Assembly (NCBI GenBank): GCA_019918135.1 | Contig: WBZZ01001253.1 | Location: forward strand, 67,501-131,500 | DNA: 64,000 nucleotides | Direction of reading: 5' to 3' | Source: Paulinella micropora | Taxonomy: Eukaryota; Cercozoa; Imbricatea; Euglyphida; Paulinellidae | Shown: one piece after another, positions 30,770 to 42,508 of the stretch | Numbering within the stretch: the first letter of the stretch is position 1 | Layout of the letters: each line of letters opens with the position of its first letter | Made by a program: the position numbers and the translations under genes | The notes under the pieces: model-generated | What the model was told of the DNA's origin: nothing | What the model saw: only the letters and a program-made list of their open reading frames with translations | The model's database searches: none

Positions 30770-33750
30770 GACGTGCCAGACCTCCAGCTGGGACACTTGG
30801 CCGTGCGCGGGTACCGGCAGCGCAGCGCGCAGCGCGGGCGGCAACAGTTGCCACGCCAGGCGCAGCTCCCGGCAGCCGGGCTGCGGCGGCGGCTCTAGCA
30901 CTAGGTGCAGCAGCAGGTAGTGCGCCAGCTGGGCCGTGTCGGGTTCCGACGGCCACCAGCGGAGCCTGGTGCAATTCCCTACCTCTACCTCGCAGGCGAG
31001 CAGCCGCCGCTTGGCCGCCGCGGGCGGCGCAGGCGTCTTCCGTGCCTAATCCTCCTCCTTCGGCGAACGTACTAGCACCACGCACGTGCGCGCCGCCAGC
31101 CTCAGCCCCCCATTGAGGCGCGCGGCCCTGCCTTAGTTCCAACAGGCACAGATTGTACAGCGCGGGCGTGCGCCACAAGCGGTCGTCCCGCGCCACGAGC
31201 CACCCCCGGCGCAGCGCGCTGTGTTGGTCTTCTTCGCACCTGCCCCGTTGCGGCACGCCGCCCCAAAAACGGCCGCGCCACAGCGCGCGCACGGCGCGCG
31301 GGAGGGCTCCGCTGTGGCGGGGTGGGCTGGTCGTTTGCCGGCGCGCGAATCTAGCCAGCAGCGGCCGGGAGCACTTGCCAGAAAGCCGGCGGTACGACAC
31401 TTGCAGCGAGCCCCACAAGTGTAGCGGCGAAGGCCGGTACTGTGTCCAGGGCTGCGCGCGGTAGATGGCGTTGCCCGGCGAGTACGCGAGCCTGTGCCGC
31501 CGCGCACCCCACGCGCCCGGCGGCCGCCGGCGGGCAGTCGCCGTCCAGCACTACTCTGCCAAAGTCCAGCCGGTCCAGCAGGTCGACTGCCGCCTCCAGG
31601 CCCCCGCCGGCCCAGACCACCAGCCGCGACGCCCTGAGGGTAGCCACGACTTCTCGCGCGCTGGCAATGGATGTCGGCCCCTCGTGGTGCTCCTGCCAGC
31701 AGCAGACACTCGCAGAGTCGATGACCGCCAACTTCGGCAAGGGCGGCCCGGGCCCGGGCACGAAGATGCCGGCCGGCGTGAAGCACGGGTGCACCCTGGC
31801 TAGCCACTCGCACCAGTCCGGCCGTAATTTTGTGAGTACGAGTGTCCGGACGCCGTCGATTGCTTGCAGTTGCCAGAACGTGGACCATCAAACGCGCTGC
31901 GCCGCCCGCCCCGACAGTGTCCAGTCGATACTGTCACTAGGACAGCCGGCCTCCGCCTGCAGCAGGTGTTCCCACGTGAAGGCGCCCTCGCCCCAACCCT
32001 CGACTGTCCTGGGCAGCGGCCAGCTGGGGAAACGCGATTGGCCGCCTTCGGGTGCCGAGTCTCTCCTGGCGCACTGCAGCCGCGACAACGCGCCGGCCGC
32101 CGGCAGAGTGCAGGAGTCTGCGCCGAGCCCGAGGGCCCGCACCAGTTGCAGCGCACGCTCGGTGGCCGGGCCCGCTGGGTCCAGCCACAGCGTCAAGTTG
32201 TCTGCGTTTCGGCTGAGGCGCGCCCGCGACGCGCGCGCGCAGCCACAGGAGTGTCAGACCAGCGTCGCGGCGTTCGGCCGTCACGGCGCAGCGCGCTGTT
32301 GTCTGGATCAGCCGCTCGTACAACCAGCGGCGGCAGGCGCCCTTGTCGGAGACGCGTGCGGCTACCTGTTTGGCCGAAACCGCTGGCGCCCCCGGGCCCT
32401 CCCCGGGCGCCCCCTCGAGGGAGCCCGCTAGGCGCAACCAGAAGCGAAACGGCGGTGCCGCGGCCAGCGAGAGCTGCCCGTCCCCGTCGAGCCAGCCGGC
32501 CAGCTGCCAATTAGTTTGCAGGGCCACGAGCAGCGGGGCGTCCGGCAGCTTTCTGCGGGGAAGGTGCGGGCCGCAGCAGCACGCCACGAGTAGCGCTAGC
32601 TCGAACAGCGCTTCCATGTCCTGCGCCGTGGCGGCCGACAGTTCCTGGTACCACGAAAGATGTTGGGCGAACCAGCGCGCGTCGGCCGCGAAATCGTCCT
32701 TCCCGGCGGCCGGCTGCCGCGCGCGGGGCTCCCCCAACCAAGGGCGCGCCGTCGGTTCGCACCAGCCGCAGCTCGGCGACAGCGCGCCGCGCACGAGGTT
32801 GGCACCAAACAGCTGCTGCTGCTGCTGCTGTCGGTGATGGCCACTTGCGCCTGCGCAGGCTGGCGGAGCCAGCCTAGGACTGTGTCGAGCGCCGAGGGCC
32901 TAGCTGTTTCGGCCCACGGCAGTCCAGCTGCTACCGACAGCGCTTGGCACAGCTCCCACTCTGCGGATGCTGAACTGGCTACGGACGACGGCCAAGCCTC
33001 TGCTGGCACCGGAGAGCTGGCGTGCCACAGCAGCCACAGCACGGCCCAGGCGGGCGTCTCTGTGGCGCGCGACGCCAGCAGCCGGAACTGCGCCAGGCGG
33101 TGCAGCACGCTGTCCTTGAGGTCGGTGGTGGTCACCATTGTCGGGCGCGGCGGCGGCGTCACCGCCAACGCCGCGCAGGCGGTTAGCGCTAGCTGCACCC
33201 ACTCGCGCGGCGGGAGCAGGCCAGTGCAGGCGTTTGATGTGCACGGGCGAGCGAGCAGCCACAGCAACAGCACGGTCGCGAGCTGCGCGGGCGGCTGTGC
33301 TTGGCTGCCGCAGACGTCCAGCAACGCCTCAGCCAAGCACAAGTGCCCGCTGCCGAGCCCACTAGCAGTCTGGAACGCGCCGCACCCCAGCAGCGCGCTG
33401 GCCAGCCGCAGTCGCTCCTCTGCTGACTGGCACGAGCTGAACGCCGCTCGTAATGTTTGGGCCGTTTCGTCGCTGCCCGCGTTCCCGTCGGCTACCGTAC
33501 TAGTCACACAGCCCGTGGCTGCTCGGATGGGCGCGGGCGCGAAGACTGTAATTTCAACCACGTCGTGCCCGAACAATCTGTGTCTGGCGCTGTCCACGCT
33601 GAAACAACGTGTGCCGATCTCCTGCAGCTGCTGCGACTGCATTCTCGCCCTTGAGCAGCGCCAAGCGCGACACAAAGTCCGGGACGAACCACTGGTTCGG
33701 CTTGCCTAGCGAGAACAGCAGCCACAGCCGCCGCGGGGAGTGCTTCATCG
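30770..33750 (-). CDS. GC-rich unrecognised host gene, helical-repeat-like, several frame changes
   Basis: The minus strand has coding-like composition throughout (for example ARWFAQHLSWYQELSAATAQDMEALFELALL, TLWLDPAGPATERALQLVRALGLG and LAVIDSASVCCWQEHHEG). The first ATG is at about 33749 (MKHSPRRLWLLFSLGKPNQWF). The reading frame shifts at a CAG repeat (about 32815-32835) and at a GC dinucleotide run (about 32220-32245), and again further downstream, always in low-complexity DNA. That points to indels or assembly error, although decay is possible. Alternating Leu/Ala helices suggest an alpha-solenoid. Plus-strand frames here are Ser/Arg/Pro-rich shadows. Confidence 0.4.
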
Positions 33751-34039
33751 TGCGGGGGGGCGGGGGGGGGGGGGGGGGATCATCTCCAGAAACAAAAAGG
33801 CAACACGGAGATAGGATGGCGAGGGGAGGGAGGGGGGGGGGGGGGTTCGGAGACCCTACGAAACAGGTCAGCTTAGTACTTTTTCCGAAGGAGCCCCAGG
33901 AAATCCGCCAATTGCTCCAAGCGGTCCAGCAATACATGCGTGGGCACACAATACTATGAGCAGCTGTCCGATGTTATAGGGGCCTGCGCGTTCGGTGCTG
34001 TTAAGGACTGAAGTTTAATTTTGTCTTATCAAGCGTCGG

Positions 34040-34961
34040 ATCTAAACCTCCGATCCGACCGCGCGACTCGACGTGGATCCGGAACAACATCACAACTGTA
34101 CGCATTACAGGCGAAGGCGTGACCGACTGCCTTTTGGCATCGCTTTTTGAAGCAAGGTTCGAACGGCTTGCAACGCTGCAGATTCAAGACTGTCCTAGCC
34201 TCCACGGGGGCACGCTGGCGGCCTGTCTCCAGAACACGGGACTGCTTCGTCATCTGTCTATCACCGGCTGTCGGCGCTTGCTTTCCGAGTCCACCGACTG
34301 CGTGTCCCAAGCTCGTCTGCTGAAGCTGGAACATTTGCAAGTGGACCTGACTGCAACTGAACTCGTCGCTGCTTTGCCGGGTCGCTCCCTCTCGATCGAC
34401 ACACGCAGTGAACGTAATGTCACGTTTTGCGTCGATATGTCTCGGCATGATCTGACGGAAGGCAGGAATCTTCTGACCACTTGCCTACTCAATCTGACCC
34501 CCCAAGCCAAGCCTGAGCTCCGGCTCGACAATCTGAACCTGATGGGTGCCAACGCCCAGGACGAGCAAGACAAGGCTACCCAGTTTCAGAGTATGCTGAT
34601 TATCATGAGAAGCCGCATTTCACTGGAAAGACTGGTTCTGGCCTTCGGGACCTTCCCTGCTCTGCACGAAATTCTCATCCACCTGCACAACCAGCGCAGA
34701 CAAAGTCCAGAGTTCTTTACTAAGAACTTTGAAATGCACTTCTACCAGCGGCTATCAGTAGTTAATGACGGCGTGTCAGTAGGCAGCGACTTAAGCTTGC
34801 TAAACCTAAACCACCAGATTCGGTGCATACTGTTCGTGGCTCGCGAGATCGACCGGCTAAACCTGACCCTTGAAAGAATGCACGTGAACAAGTATAACCA
34901 CTTGCCTGGATCGAAGCTGAGAAAATGTCCATCCAGTTTCTGGCGCCCTGCAATAAGTTAG
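34040..34961 (+). CDS. LRR-like host protein, C-terminal part
   Basis: The frame is open from about 34040, upstream of any ATG, through WIRNNITTVRITGEGVTDC, then LATLQIQDCPSLHGG, LRHLSITGCRRLL, LEHLQVDLTATEL and LRLDNLNLMGA. This spacing and the CPSL/GCRRL signature resemble F-box-type leucine-rich repeats. The upstream open frame implies an exon reached by splicing. It could be the 3' part of the gene starting at 29009. The stop is at 34961. Confidence 0.45.
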
Positions 34962-35886
34962 TGAAGAGCGGCACTGACGAGCAATCAACACCAACGTTTG
35001 GATAATATTGCTGACGAAATTATTTGGCTGGAAAGAGTAGAAAGTGTTGCTGCGCCTGCCTTTTTATGTGAAACCCTGGGAAAAAAAAACTTCCGTAAGG
35101 CCCGTGGAGATTTTTTGAACATGTTTCATGTTGGGAACAGATGGCGCCGTGGTTAGATTGTTTTTTTTTTGGGGGGGGGGGGGGGGCAAAGGGGAGGAGG
35201 AGAGAAGGAGGGGGTTAATATGGATAGGAATCGTTGTTTAATTTTAAAAAAATAGTTTGGCTATGGACATTTTCGGAAATAGCCTCGAAGACTTTGCTGA
35301 GCAGTGAATTAAGTTTCCGGAACTATGGCGCTGGCGGCCAAAAAAAATCTTTTTTTTTTTTTTTGAGGCCTCCGGATTTCGCGGCCAGAAATAGCTACAG
35401 CAAATTCACGGGCGATTGCGCGCGGGACTACGGGAAATTTTAGTGTCAGAAAACATGTTAGCTAAGTTGAATGTCTTAGCATAGGCTCTGCTAGGGTCAC
35501 CCATTCACGCTGGAGGATGTTAAGATGGATTCCATATTATGTAATTGAAAACAAACCTCCTTGCAAATTCGTGCAGCGATCGAGTAAGGCATGGATGGAG
35601 GCGCGGCGGGAGAGGGGGGGGGGGGGGGGGGGGGGCCTCCTTTGACTGCATCAAGTTTTTTTTTCTTTCTTTGTCAGTGTGTTGGACACGCAAAGAACGA
35701 TTTTTAATACTAGCACACTGTCTCTCGCCCAAGCATTCTGATTCTCTTTTTTTTGTTGTTGTTGAGCGGTTTGTGTTCTTCTTCGTCCTAGTTTGGGTAA
35801 GTAATCCCACTAACACTTTTTTCAAGTAACCCGTTGCTCTGGCATTTTTCGAGAAAATCATTTTTCCTGAAATACACTTAATGCCA
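34962..35886. other. Gene-free stretch with homopolymers
   Basis: Contains T and G runs (35160-35187, 35349-35364, 35616-35635) and no recognised coding region or RNA gene. Confidence 0.4.
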
Positions 35887-36318
35887 CTAAAAATCTGCAG
35901 ACTTGTAGAGATCAAATAGCCAGTCGCGCGCGGTACTGCTTAGCAAATCATAAGGCACACCGATCATGAGCTCTGCCAGAGCTACCCAGTGCTCGGCTGA
36001 CAAGGTCAGAATATTAGTGGAGTGTACATCGTCAGAGATCTGGCCGAACCGCAGCTTGTACTTCTTGATCGTCACCCTGCCTTCGGAAACCGATGGTAAG
36101 TGAGTGGCCGGCTTGCCCAGGGAACCCTGCTCAGTGGTCGGCTTGCCCAGGGAACCCTTCTTCTGTATTTCGTCTGTGCTCGATATAGGTTGAAGCTTGT
36201 AGAAACCATGCGCTTCTCTTGCGTCGGAATCTAATTCTTCTTCGTCTTCCTCGTTTGCGTCGGAATCTAATACTTCTTTGTTTTTGTGATCCGACCGTCC
36301 TTGGAGAAATTATTGGAT
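35887..36318 (-). CDS. Acidic hypothetical host protein, last exon
   Basis: The minus-strand frame continues from an acceptor-like CTCCAAG at about 36305 to a stop at 35887. It opens with a duplicated acidic block (LDSDANEEDEEELDSDA), then HGFYKLQPISSTDE, a duplicated QKKGSLGKPTTEQ-type unit, and a C-terminal domain VTIKKYKLRFGQISDD..ILTLSAEHWVALAELM. The C-terminal part loosely recalls the PC4/SUB1 transcription cofactor fold but lacks its DIREY signature, so no function is assigned. Confidence 0.45.
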
Positions 36319-36412
36319 TTCCAACATCATTCTTCGGTTTGCATTCATGCGTTCTGGCATTTTTTTTTTTTTTTTTTTTAGCTTTTTTGAGTTTAGCACC
36401 ATCAGACGTATT

Positions 36413-37466
36413 TCATCCTTTTACCACGCAGGAGACAATTTTGCATATTCCCACGAACAAAGCTAATGCCCCGACATAAAAGATAACGGTACTTACTGAA
36501 GAACCATCACCTGGCACAGATTTGTTTTCTGCTTGACCAATACCTTCTTTCTCACTCGAGTCTGCATCTCCGCCAGCTAACACTGCATCCCGGCCAGGTA
36601 ACATTGCATCCCGGCCAGGTAACCCTGCATCCCCGCCAGCTAACACTGCATCCCCGCCAGCTAACACTGCATCCCCGCCAGCTAACACTGCATCCCCGCC
36701 AGCTAACACTGCATCCCCGCCAGCTGACTTTGTATCCTTGGAACATTCTTTCGTTTTTTCATACCCTCCATTGTCTGCTACTGATTTTGGAACTTCATCT
36801 AAAACAGTTGTCAGTTTATTTGCAGCATCACACTGATCTAGGTTTTTGGTCGCATATTGGCCAATAGTATCATTGATCGCTTTGATGATTTCGTTCCCAC
36901 CAACTCCACGTGGGATCAACGACCAGTACTGACTGTGATAGAGAGGTTGTAGGGCTAGCAGCCGATAAGGAGGGTGATGGAGAGATTGTAGGGCTAGCAG
37001 CCAATAAGGAGGGTGATAGAGAGGTTGTAGGGCTAGCAGCCGATAAGGAGGGTGATGGAGAGGTTGTAGTGCCAGCAATCGATGAGGTGTCTGATGGAGA
37101 GGCTGATGATGATGAAAATTGATCATAGCTTGTAGAGGCACTTGGCTGATCACCTCCTTGCAGTAAAATGTGTTGGTTTGTGATTGCAACAAAGAAAGTT
37201 CTTTCCCTCAACAAGCACAAAAGCAGGAAGAGAAGAAAAGTAAGTCCTAGATAACCACAAGTCTTTTTGCACACGTGCTTGTTTTTCAGTATCTTTAAGC
37301 AATGATTCACGTCCCTGATAGACAGCAGACGCCGCAGCTCTTTCCCATGATTTAGGAAATCGCGCAGATGCTGGTATTCGTTTCCAGACTGACCAATCAA
37401 ATCTAGCAGCTTGACGTAGACCTTTAGATTCTCCTTGATAAGGACATGCTTGAAGATGGTAGGCAT
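36413..37466 (-). CDS. Repeat-rich membrane protein of unknown function
   Basis: Starts at the ATG at 37466. Residues about 11-61 form a helical domain (KENLKVYVKLLDLIGQSGNEY, LLSIRDVNHCLKILK), followed by a transmembrane segment LGLTFLLFLLLCLL and a 48-bp repeat region giving SPSLSAASPTTS units (about 36930-37070). Another frame further on has TIGQYATKN, seven or more copies of a 21-bp repeat (GGDAVLA, 36580-36725), and a C-terminal transmembrane segment VIFYVGALALFVGICKIV. The two frames probably meet through an intron or a frame change near 36900. The helical domain is duplicated at 43990-44166. Confidence 0.45.
36580..36725. repeat. 21-bp tandem repeat inside a coding region
   Basis: At least seven near-identical units CTAACACTGCATCCCCGCCAG, encoding GGDAVLA on the minus strand. 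The in-frame length suggests a coding minisatellite. Confidence 0.85.
36935..37070. repeat. 48-bp tandem repeat inside a coding region
   Basis: About three units containing GAGGTTGTAGGGCTAGCAGC and AATAAGGAGGGTGAT. They encode Ser/Pro/Thr-rich repeats on the minus strand. Confidence 0.8.
37281..37445 (-). repeat. Duplicated host exon, left copy
   Basis: About 165 bp, nearly identical to 43990-44152 and in the same orientation. The two copies flank the DIRS-like element. It encodes the ENLKVYVKLLDLIGQSGNEY helical domain. Confidence 0.85.
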
Positions 37467-37599
37467 GAGGCGTGATTATGCTATAATGATGTATATGTGT
37501 GTGGTGTAATGTGTGTGTGTGTGTTTTGCTTTCCACCCTTTTCTCACCACCACCACCCAAGCGAAAAGACATATAAAAGATGGGTGGGTGGGTGGAATT

Positions 37600-37815
37600 A
37601 TTCAAAAAAACAACCGTAAAATTTGCTCTAAGCACTTTTGTGCTAGAGCGAAAAATCAAATCTGAGGGTGAAGGGGTTGTCTTTGTAATGTTCAAAATTT
37701 TGGAGCGGAACAATAGTTCCCGCTTAATTTATTACCGTAATTAACACTGCAGCGTTCACTTTTCAGTCTCCCTTACGGCCCACCCACTGATAGTGAAATG
37801 ACGCTTTTGCTGCGC
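37600..37815. repeat. Left terminal direct repeat of the DIRS-like element
   Basis: Begins TTCAAAAAAACAACCGTAAA and ends near GTGAAATGACGCTTTT. It matches 43785-43993 with few differences. Confidence 0.85.
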
Positions 37816-39087
37816 AAGCTTGCAAAAACCTCATTTCACAGCACACACAACATGAGCTTCTCCCTTCTCTCGACCTCTGACTGCAAATGCCAAATTTTTC
37901 CGACCTTCCCAGTCTGATTGCCTTATTTTTCCCGAATCATACCACAATCATTTGGCAAAAAGGAAGTACTTTACGGCGGTTTTGCAAACGTAACGGCGGT
38001 CTGCTGACTTAAGATTTTTGGTGCATCTTGCATAACTTTCCTTTATGGGAGTGTTTATGTGGTCGAACGACTGCTTCACCAGCAGTATCGCTGTTCTTTC
38101 CAGTGCGACCTTGTTACCACAGTCACTGCATGTGTGCTGTAGGTCCGCATAGCGGAGGGGGAGGCTGTCCTCTTTCGCAGAGCCACCAGATCCATACAGA
38201 CCTCCGCCTCCACAACAGTGTGTCTCCGTCTCTGTCGTATCGCTGTCTGCTATGAGCCTATATTCTGTGTTTCGTCTCTTTTTCCTCTTGTGTCTGTTTG
38301 CCAGTGTGCATGTCTACGTGAGTGTAGCTCTCTAATTTCCTTCTTCTGGTTGGGTTTGTATCCTTCTTGATGTCAAAATGCACAGATTTGTGTGCCGTTG
38401 TCGTGTGATTGATAATAACTCCGATGTCAAGTCGCTGGAAGTCGATTACATGTATCATAGTGTCCTTACCATCGTAAGTTGCTGTAGTAAGAATAATAAT
38501 TAATAGTATGTAGTTGTCGTTTTATGTTGTAATGTTTAGCGTTTTCTTGCAAACAATTACATGTTTTTTCAAAATGCTGTCAGCACCTACGTTTTTGGTG
38601 TTGATTCTCTTAGGATATGGATGTAAGGACATACTGATAGTGTCGAACCGACGCAGCACCCGTTTTTCTATGATCGACCCATGTGCCTGTCTCTGTTATG
38701 TTTGTAAAACGTATTTAACTAAAAAGTAGGGGACTGTATATGACTTTCTTTTGCAAAGGTTGACACTTGGCACACAATACTACTCTACCAGTTACAGTAG
38801 CAAGTGGTAGTGCTTATACAATAGTATCTATAGGCAGGGTTACAGTTTTACATCATATCGTCCCAACACGATTTAAATCCGCAAGCTGTATGTAAATCTA
38901 GTGTGTTTCCAAATCAATATTTACTAAAAAAAATGTTTATGCTCTTCCAATGCAGACAATACTGTGCGCCATCATTAACTGACACGTGATAGTCATAAAA
39001 ACCCGCTTTCGCGTAAGAGAGGGTCGATTTAGTTGATTACGTTGCCGGTCTGTAAGACGCGTGTGATTGTTAGCTTGCTTTCCAAGC
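37816..39087. other. Non-coding 3' region of the DIRS-like element
   Basis: About 1.3 kb between the recombinase gene and the left terminal repeat. No further domain was recognised. Confidence 0.5.
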
Positions 39088-40056
39088 TTATGTCACGCAG
39101 GTATTTGTACACGCACGAACTTTTGTCTGACCACAGTCTTGCCTTCTTATTGCGTAGATTCTCATTCCCAAACGAGCCGCTTCAGTCGCGGACCCGATTC
39201 TATTTGAATGGGATGCGTATATCGCTGGATCCAATCCAATTGCAGCAACTTTCTTTTTCAAGAGACTTGATGGGGTGCCAGCACTCAGATGTCCCAATGC
39301 GTTGCCAGATAGCTTGAAGAAAAGAGGAGAGCTGTCGGTGAATGAATCCTTGAACGTGTCCTTTATGTATTTGAGGTATGCTCTGACCCACATGACAGCG
39401 CAGAATGATTGGTTCCCTTGGCCGATAAAGACAAGCCTCTCGCCTTCCGCGTTTTTCAATTTCTCGAACCTGAGTACCATGTACTCGCACGGGCTGTTCC
39501 CGATGATGGTATGGTGGAACATGATGTCCGATACCTTCAATGCTACAATGTTACTGACGCGCGCCATTGAGATCCACTGCAGTAATATTAACGTAGCATC
39601 TCTGCAGTCCCTCCATGTCACCAATGGTAATTGTAGTATCTTGAGCAGGTCGTCCCTCAATAAGGGATATTTCCCCTCTCTCCCCGGTACAGCTTCTGCA
39701 ACCGCTCTCTGTTTGGCCAATTGCACTAGCAGACTCTCGGTCGGGTCGTTACTAGTGTGCAGTGCGTATTGGGATTTAATTGCAGCCAGGTGGCCAGTGA
39801 TTGTTGACTGTGCATACCCACTCTCCGGCATATATTTCAAATAGTGCGCAATCGTTTTGTCGGAGGCAGGATAGAAGATACGCCCGTGCTGCACGCACCA
39901 CTTGAGGAATTGCCGGAGGGAAGCTTTGTATGTTTCCATTGTGGTGTCTCTCCGGCCCGCTTGGCTTGCCCAGATCGCTATCTCGTCGTCATCTAGTATT
40001 GCTGTCCCTGCAGGGCGTAAAATTATTTTAATGAGTAAAATCAAACAGCACTGCAA
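39088..40056 (-). CDS. Tyrosine recombinase of the DIRS-like element
   Basis: 322 residues. An N-terminal SAM-like core-binding part (TYKASLRQFLKWCVQHGR, YLKYMPESGYAQSTI) is followed by a catalytic part with LLQWISMARVSNIVAL (first Arg box) and IYASHSNRIGSATEAAR (His/Arg box). It joins circular cDNA into the genome in this class of elements. It is similar in architecture to the recombinases of DIRS, Ngaro and Crypton elements. Confidence 0.75.
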   Translation of the reverse strand: MQCCLILLIKIILRPAGTAILDDDEIAIWASQAGRRDTTMETYKASLRQFLKWCVQHGRIFYPASDKTIAHYLKYMPESGYAQSTITGHLAAIKSQYALHTSNDPTESLLVQLAKQRAVAEAVPGREGKYPLLRDDLLKILQLPLVTWRDCRDATLILLQWISMARVSNIVALKVSDIMFHHTIIGNSPCEYMVLRFEKLKNAEGERLVFIGQGNQSFCAVMWVRAYLKYIKDTFKDSFTDSSPLFFKLSGNALGHLSAGTPSSLLKKKVAAIGLDPAIYASHSNRIGSATEAARLGMRIYAIRRQDCGQTKVRACTNTCVT

Positions 40057-40394
40057 GCATGTGCCATGATGGTCTGTGCACGTGATATGGGTGTTTGTGC
40101 AACGTTGGAGCTAGAGTGTATGATGCGGGTGGCAGACTAAATGAATCTCTTGCATGTTCTAGAATCTGTGGCCACCAAGGTCTGGCTGGCCAATGCGGAA
40201 GGACAAATGCAACCCTTTTGCGGGATTTCATGGCAAGAAGGACTGACTGCCCTATTTGTCCGAAATTTGGTGCCCAAACATCGCGGCCCTCTAGGCGCCA
40301 ACGTATGATAAGCCTTCCCATGACATCTGGATGGACAGTCAGGTTTGTCAAGCCTGCGGTCAGCGCCTTCGAGTTTCTGTCTGCCCTCGTGTTG

Positions 40395-42180
40395 TTAGTT
40401 CTCTCGACCCAGCCCCGAAGTTTGTTTCGTATGTGGAGCTGTCCTGTATATACGTCGTCCACCATCTTGCAGAGACGTGTGAGGTGTGGTCGCTTGGACC
40501 CACCTTTGCAGGTCTATGACTGCGTTAGCTGAGTCGAACACAGTGAGGACTGTATTACGATTCTGAAGGATGGATCTGAAATGGAGAGGTGTCACAGTCG
40601 CAGCCCAGAGCTCTCGTTCTGTCGACGAATTACCGATCAATTCAGATGGTAGAGGGATTGTTACGTCTTCTTCAAGCACATGGCCCCCAACCGCGAACTC
40701 GCCTGCATCCACCCTCAACTCGACGTCCTGTCGAGGTTGAAATATTGCACGTCTGCATTTGGCCGGATCCCTCAGGATGTGAAGCCAGTACTGCAGTTCT
40801 TGGCGTAGTTCTGACCCGCTCTGTGTAGTGACGCTTCTCCTATCGATTCTGTTGGCTGCGTTGACAGTCGCCATCATTTCTCGAGTCATCAGCTGTGCGT
40901 TGGAGAGCGCCAGCTTGAGACTGATCAACGAAGATGCAGTTGAGTGCAGTTGCTGGACCGAAGCCCCTTGTGCGGAATGCACGTCCGCCAGGAGCTGGAG
41001 GATAGACTTGAGTAGTCTTTCCCTCTTGTCGTTCGGCTCTCCCATCCACAAGTCCTTGCTGTTGATGACGTATCCCAAGTATTGTACCTCGTCCAAGGGT
41101 TCCCACTGCGTCTTCTCGGAAGTGGGAAGACCAAGGCAGGCAAACAGCGTCTTGATGAACGTAGGTATGCCATCGTTGGTGCGTAGGAATTTGACAGCGA
41201 ATAGGAAGTCGTCTGCATATTGCATGGATGGCAAGTTCAAGGTCCTTATCAGCTTCACGACGACCCTCATGATCTTCCCAAACCAAAACGGCGCAGAACA
41301 GAACCCATATAGTAGCGTCTTGTTCTGATAGGTTTTGCTCCTGTGTCTGAAGGCGAGTATGGTGTACTTTTCCTAGCAAGCGGAATGGAATAAAACGCGC
41401 GTTGCAGATCCACCACGAACATCTTTGTGCCGCTGTCTCCGTCGAGTACCATCTGAATGTCCTTTTCCAGCGTCTCCATTATGAAAGGAGCCTTGGCTTG
41501 GAAGGAATTACTGAATCGTTTGTCAGTGCACAGCTTCGTCTTCTTGACTCCCGCTGGGTCAGCCAGCACTTGGAGAGGCTCGATCATGATGCATTCCTCC
41601 CTCTTCACTTCTACCGCGTCTCCACGGGTAAGCATGTCGTCAATTTGGTCGTCGACGAATGCAATGTTCTCGAAGTAACTTGGGTGGTTCATAAAATCGG
41701 TCGCTGGAGGCTCACGCTCAAATCTGAGTTCTACACCATATGCGAGCCATGATAGCACCACTGCGTCCGCCCCTATTGCCTTCCAGAACCCAAGCCTTGC
41801 CTTGACTGCATGTGCCGGTTCCTTTGAGTCTGCCCACGGGTTGCCTCTATTGTATGTCTCACCCATCGTCAAGATCTTCTCCTTGACCTCCTCTAACGAG
41901 CCCGAGCTATACTGTTCGACAGCTACTTGTGGTGTTGTCAGAAGCCAGGGTACGTATGATACCTCCTCCGCTGGTGTCGGCACTGTCTGCCTTGATGGGC
42001 AAAAATATGCCAGATGACCAATCTTCTTGCACCATACACACACCATGTCCTGAGAGTAGTCTTTAAATATTTTGGACTTCGGTGCCTTGTGAGGGAGGGA
42101 GTCAGAAATCTTTCCTTGCAAGAGGACCCGTTGCTGTCTATCATAACACAGCAAGATCGCGAATCAGTACTATTAATAAA
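40395..42180 (-). CDS. Reverse transcriptase and RNase H region of the DIRS-like element (broken)
   Basis: Recognised parts: TKLCTDKRFSNSF and MFVVDLQRAFYSIPL (catalytic motif A), MQYADDFLFAVKF (YADD box, motif C), YLGYVINS, and a downstream RNase-H-like segment with VELRVDAGEFAVGGHV and ERELWAATV. A zinc-knuckle-like CVWCKKIGHLAYFC lies at the N-terminus. The order matches DIRS-type pol. It is broken, with about one break. Confidence 0.75.
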
Positions 42181-42508
42181 TCACGCGATGAAGTATGAAA
42201 ATAGAAGCGTTTGCCGGACGCAATAGTATTAATTCCATCGGGGCGTGATGCCGTGTGACAAGTACCATCTTTAAGGGAATCTAGTAAAATGCCGGGGCGT
42301 GTTGCCGAACCAAATTTGAGAAAGAAAAAATAATAATAATAATAATAAAATAAACAAATGAAATAAATAAAATCTATTTAATGACCTAACAAAACGAGCC
42401 TAAGTCAGTGACAGCGTGATGCAAGTCATGCGCGTGTTGCACTGTGTAGTGCCGGTCATGCGCGTGAAGCGTCGTCTGACAATTTTACTTTCGATTGGCT
42501 GTAACAGC
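42181..42508. other. Non-coding spacer between gag and pol of the DIRS-like element
   Basis: About 330 bp with a TAA-rich patch near 42330-42380. No gene. Confidence 0.5.

Noticed and set aside
31442-33709. Long plus-strand open frames over the GC-rich region
   Set aside because: Composition (Ser/Arg/Ala/Pro) is that of the antisense of GC-rich coding DNA. The minus strand has the more protein-like sequence.
35887-36075. PC4/SUB1-like transcription cofactor domain
   Set aside because: Only the TLSAEHWVAL segment is similar, and the DIREY signature is missing, so the gene was left unnamed.
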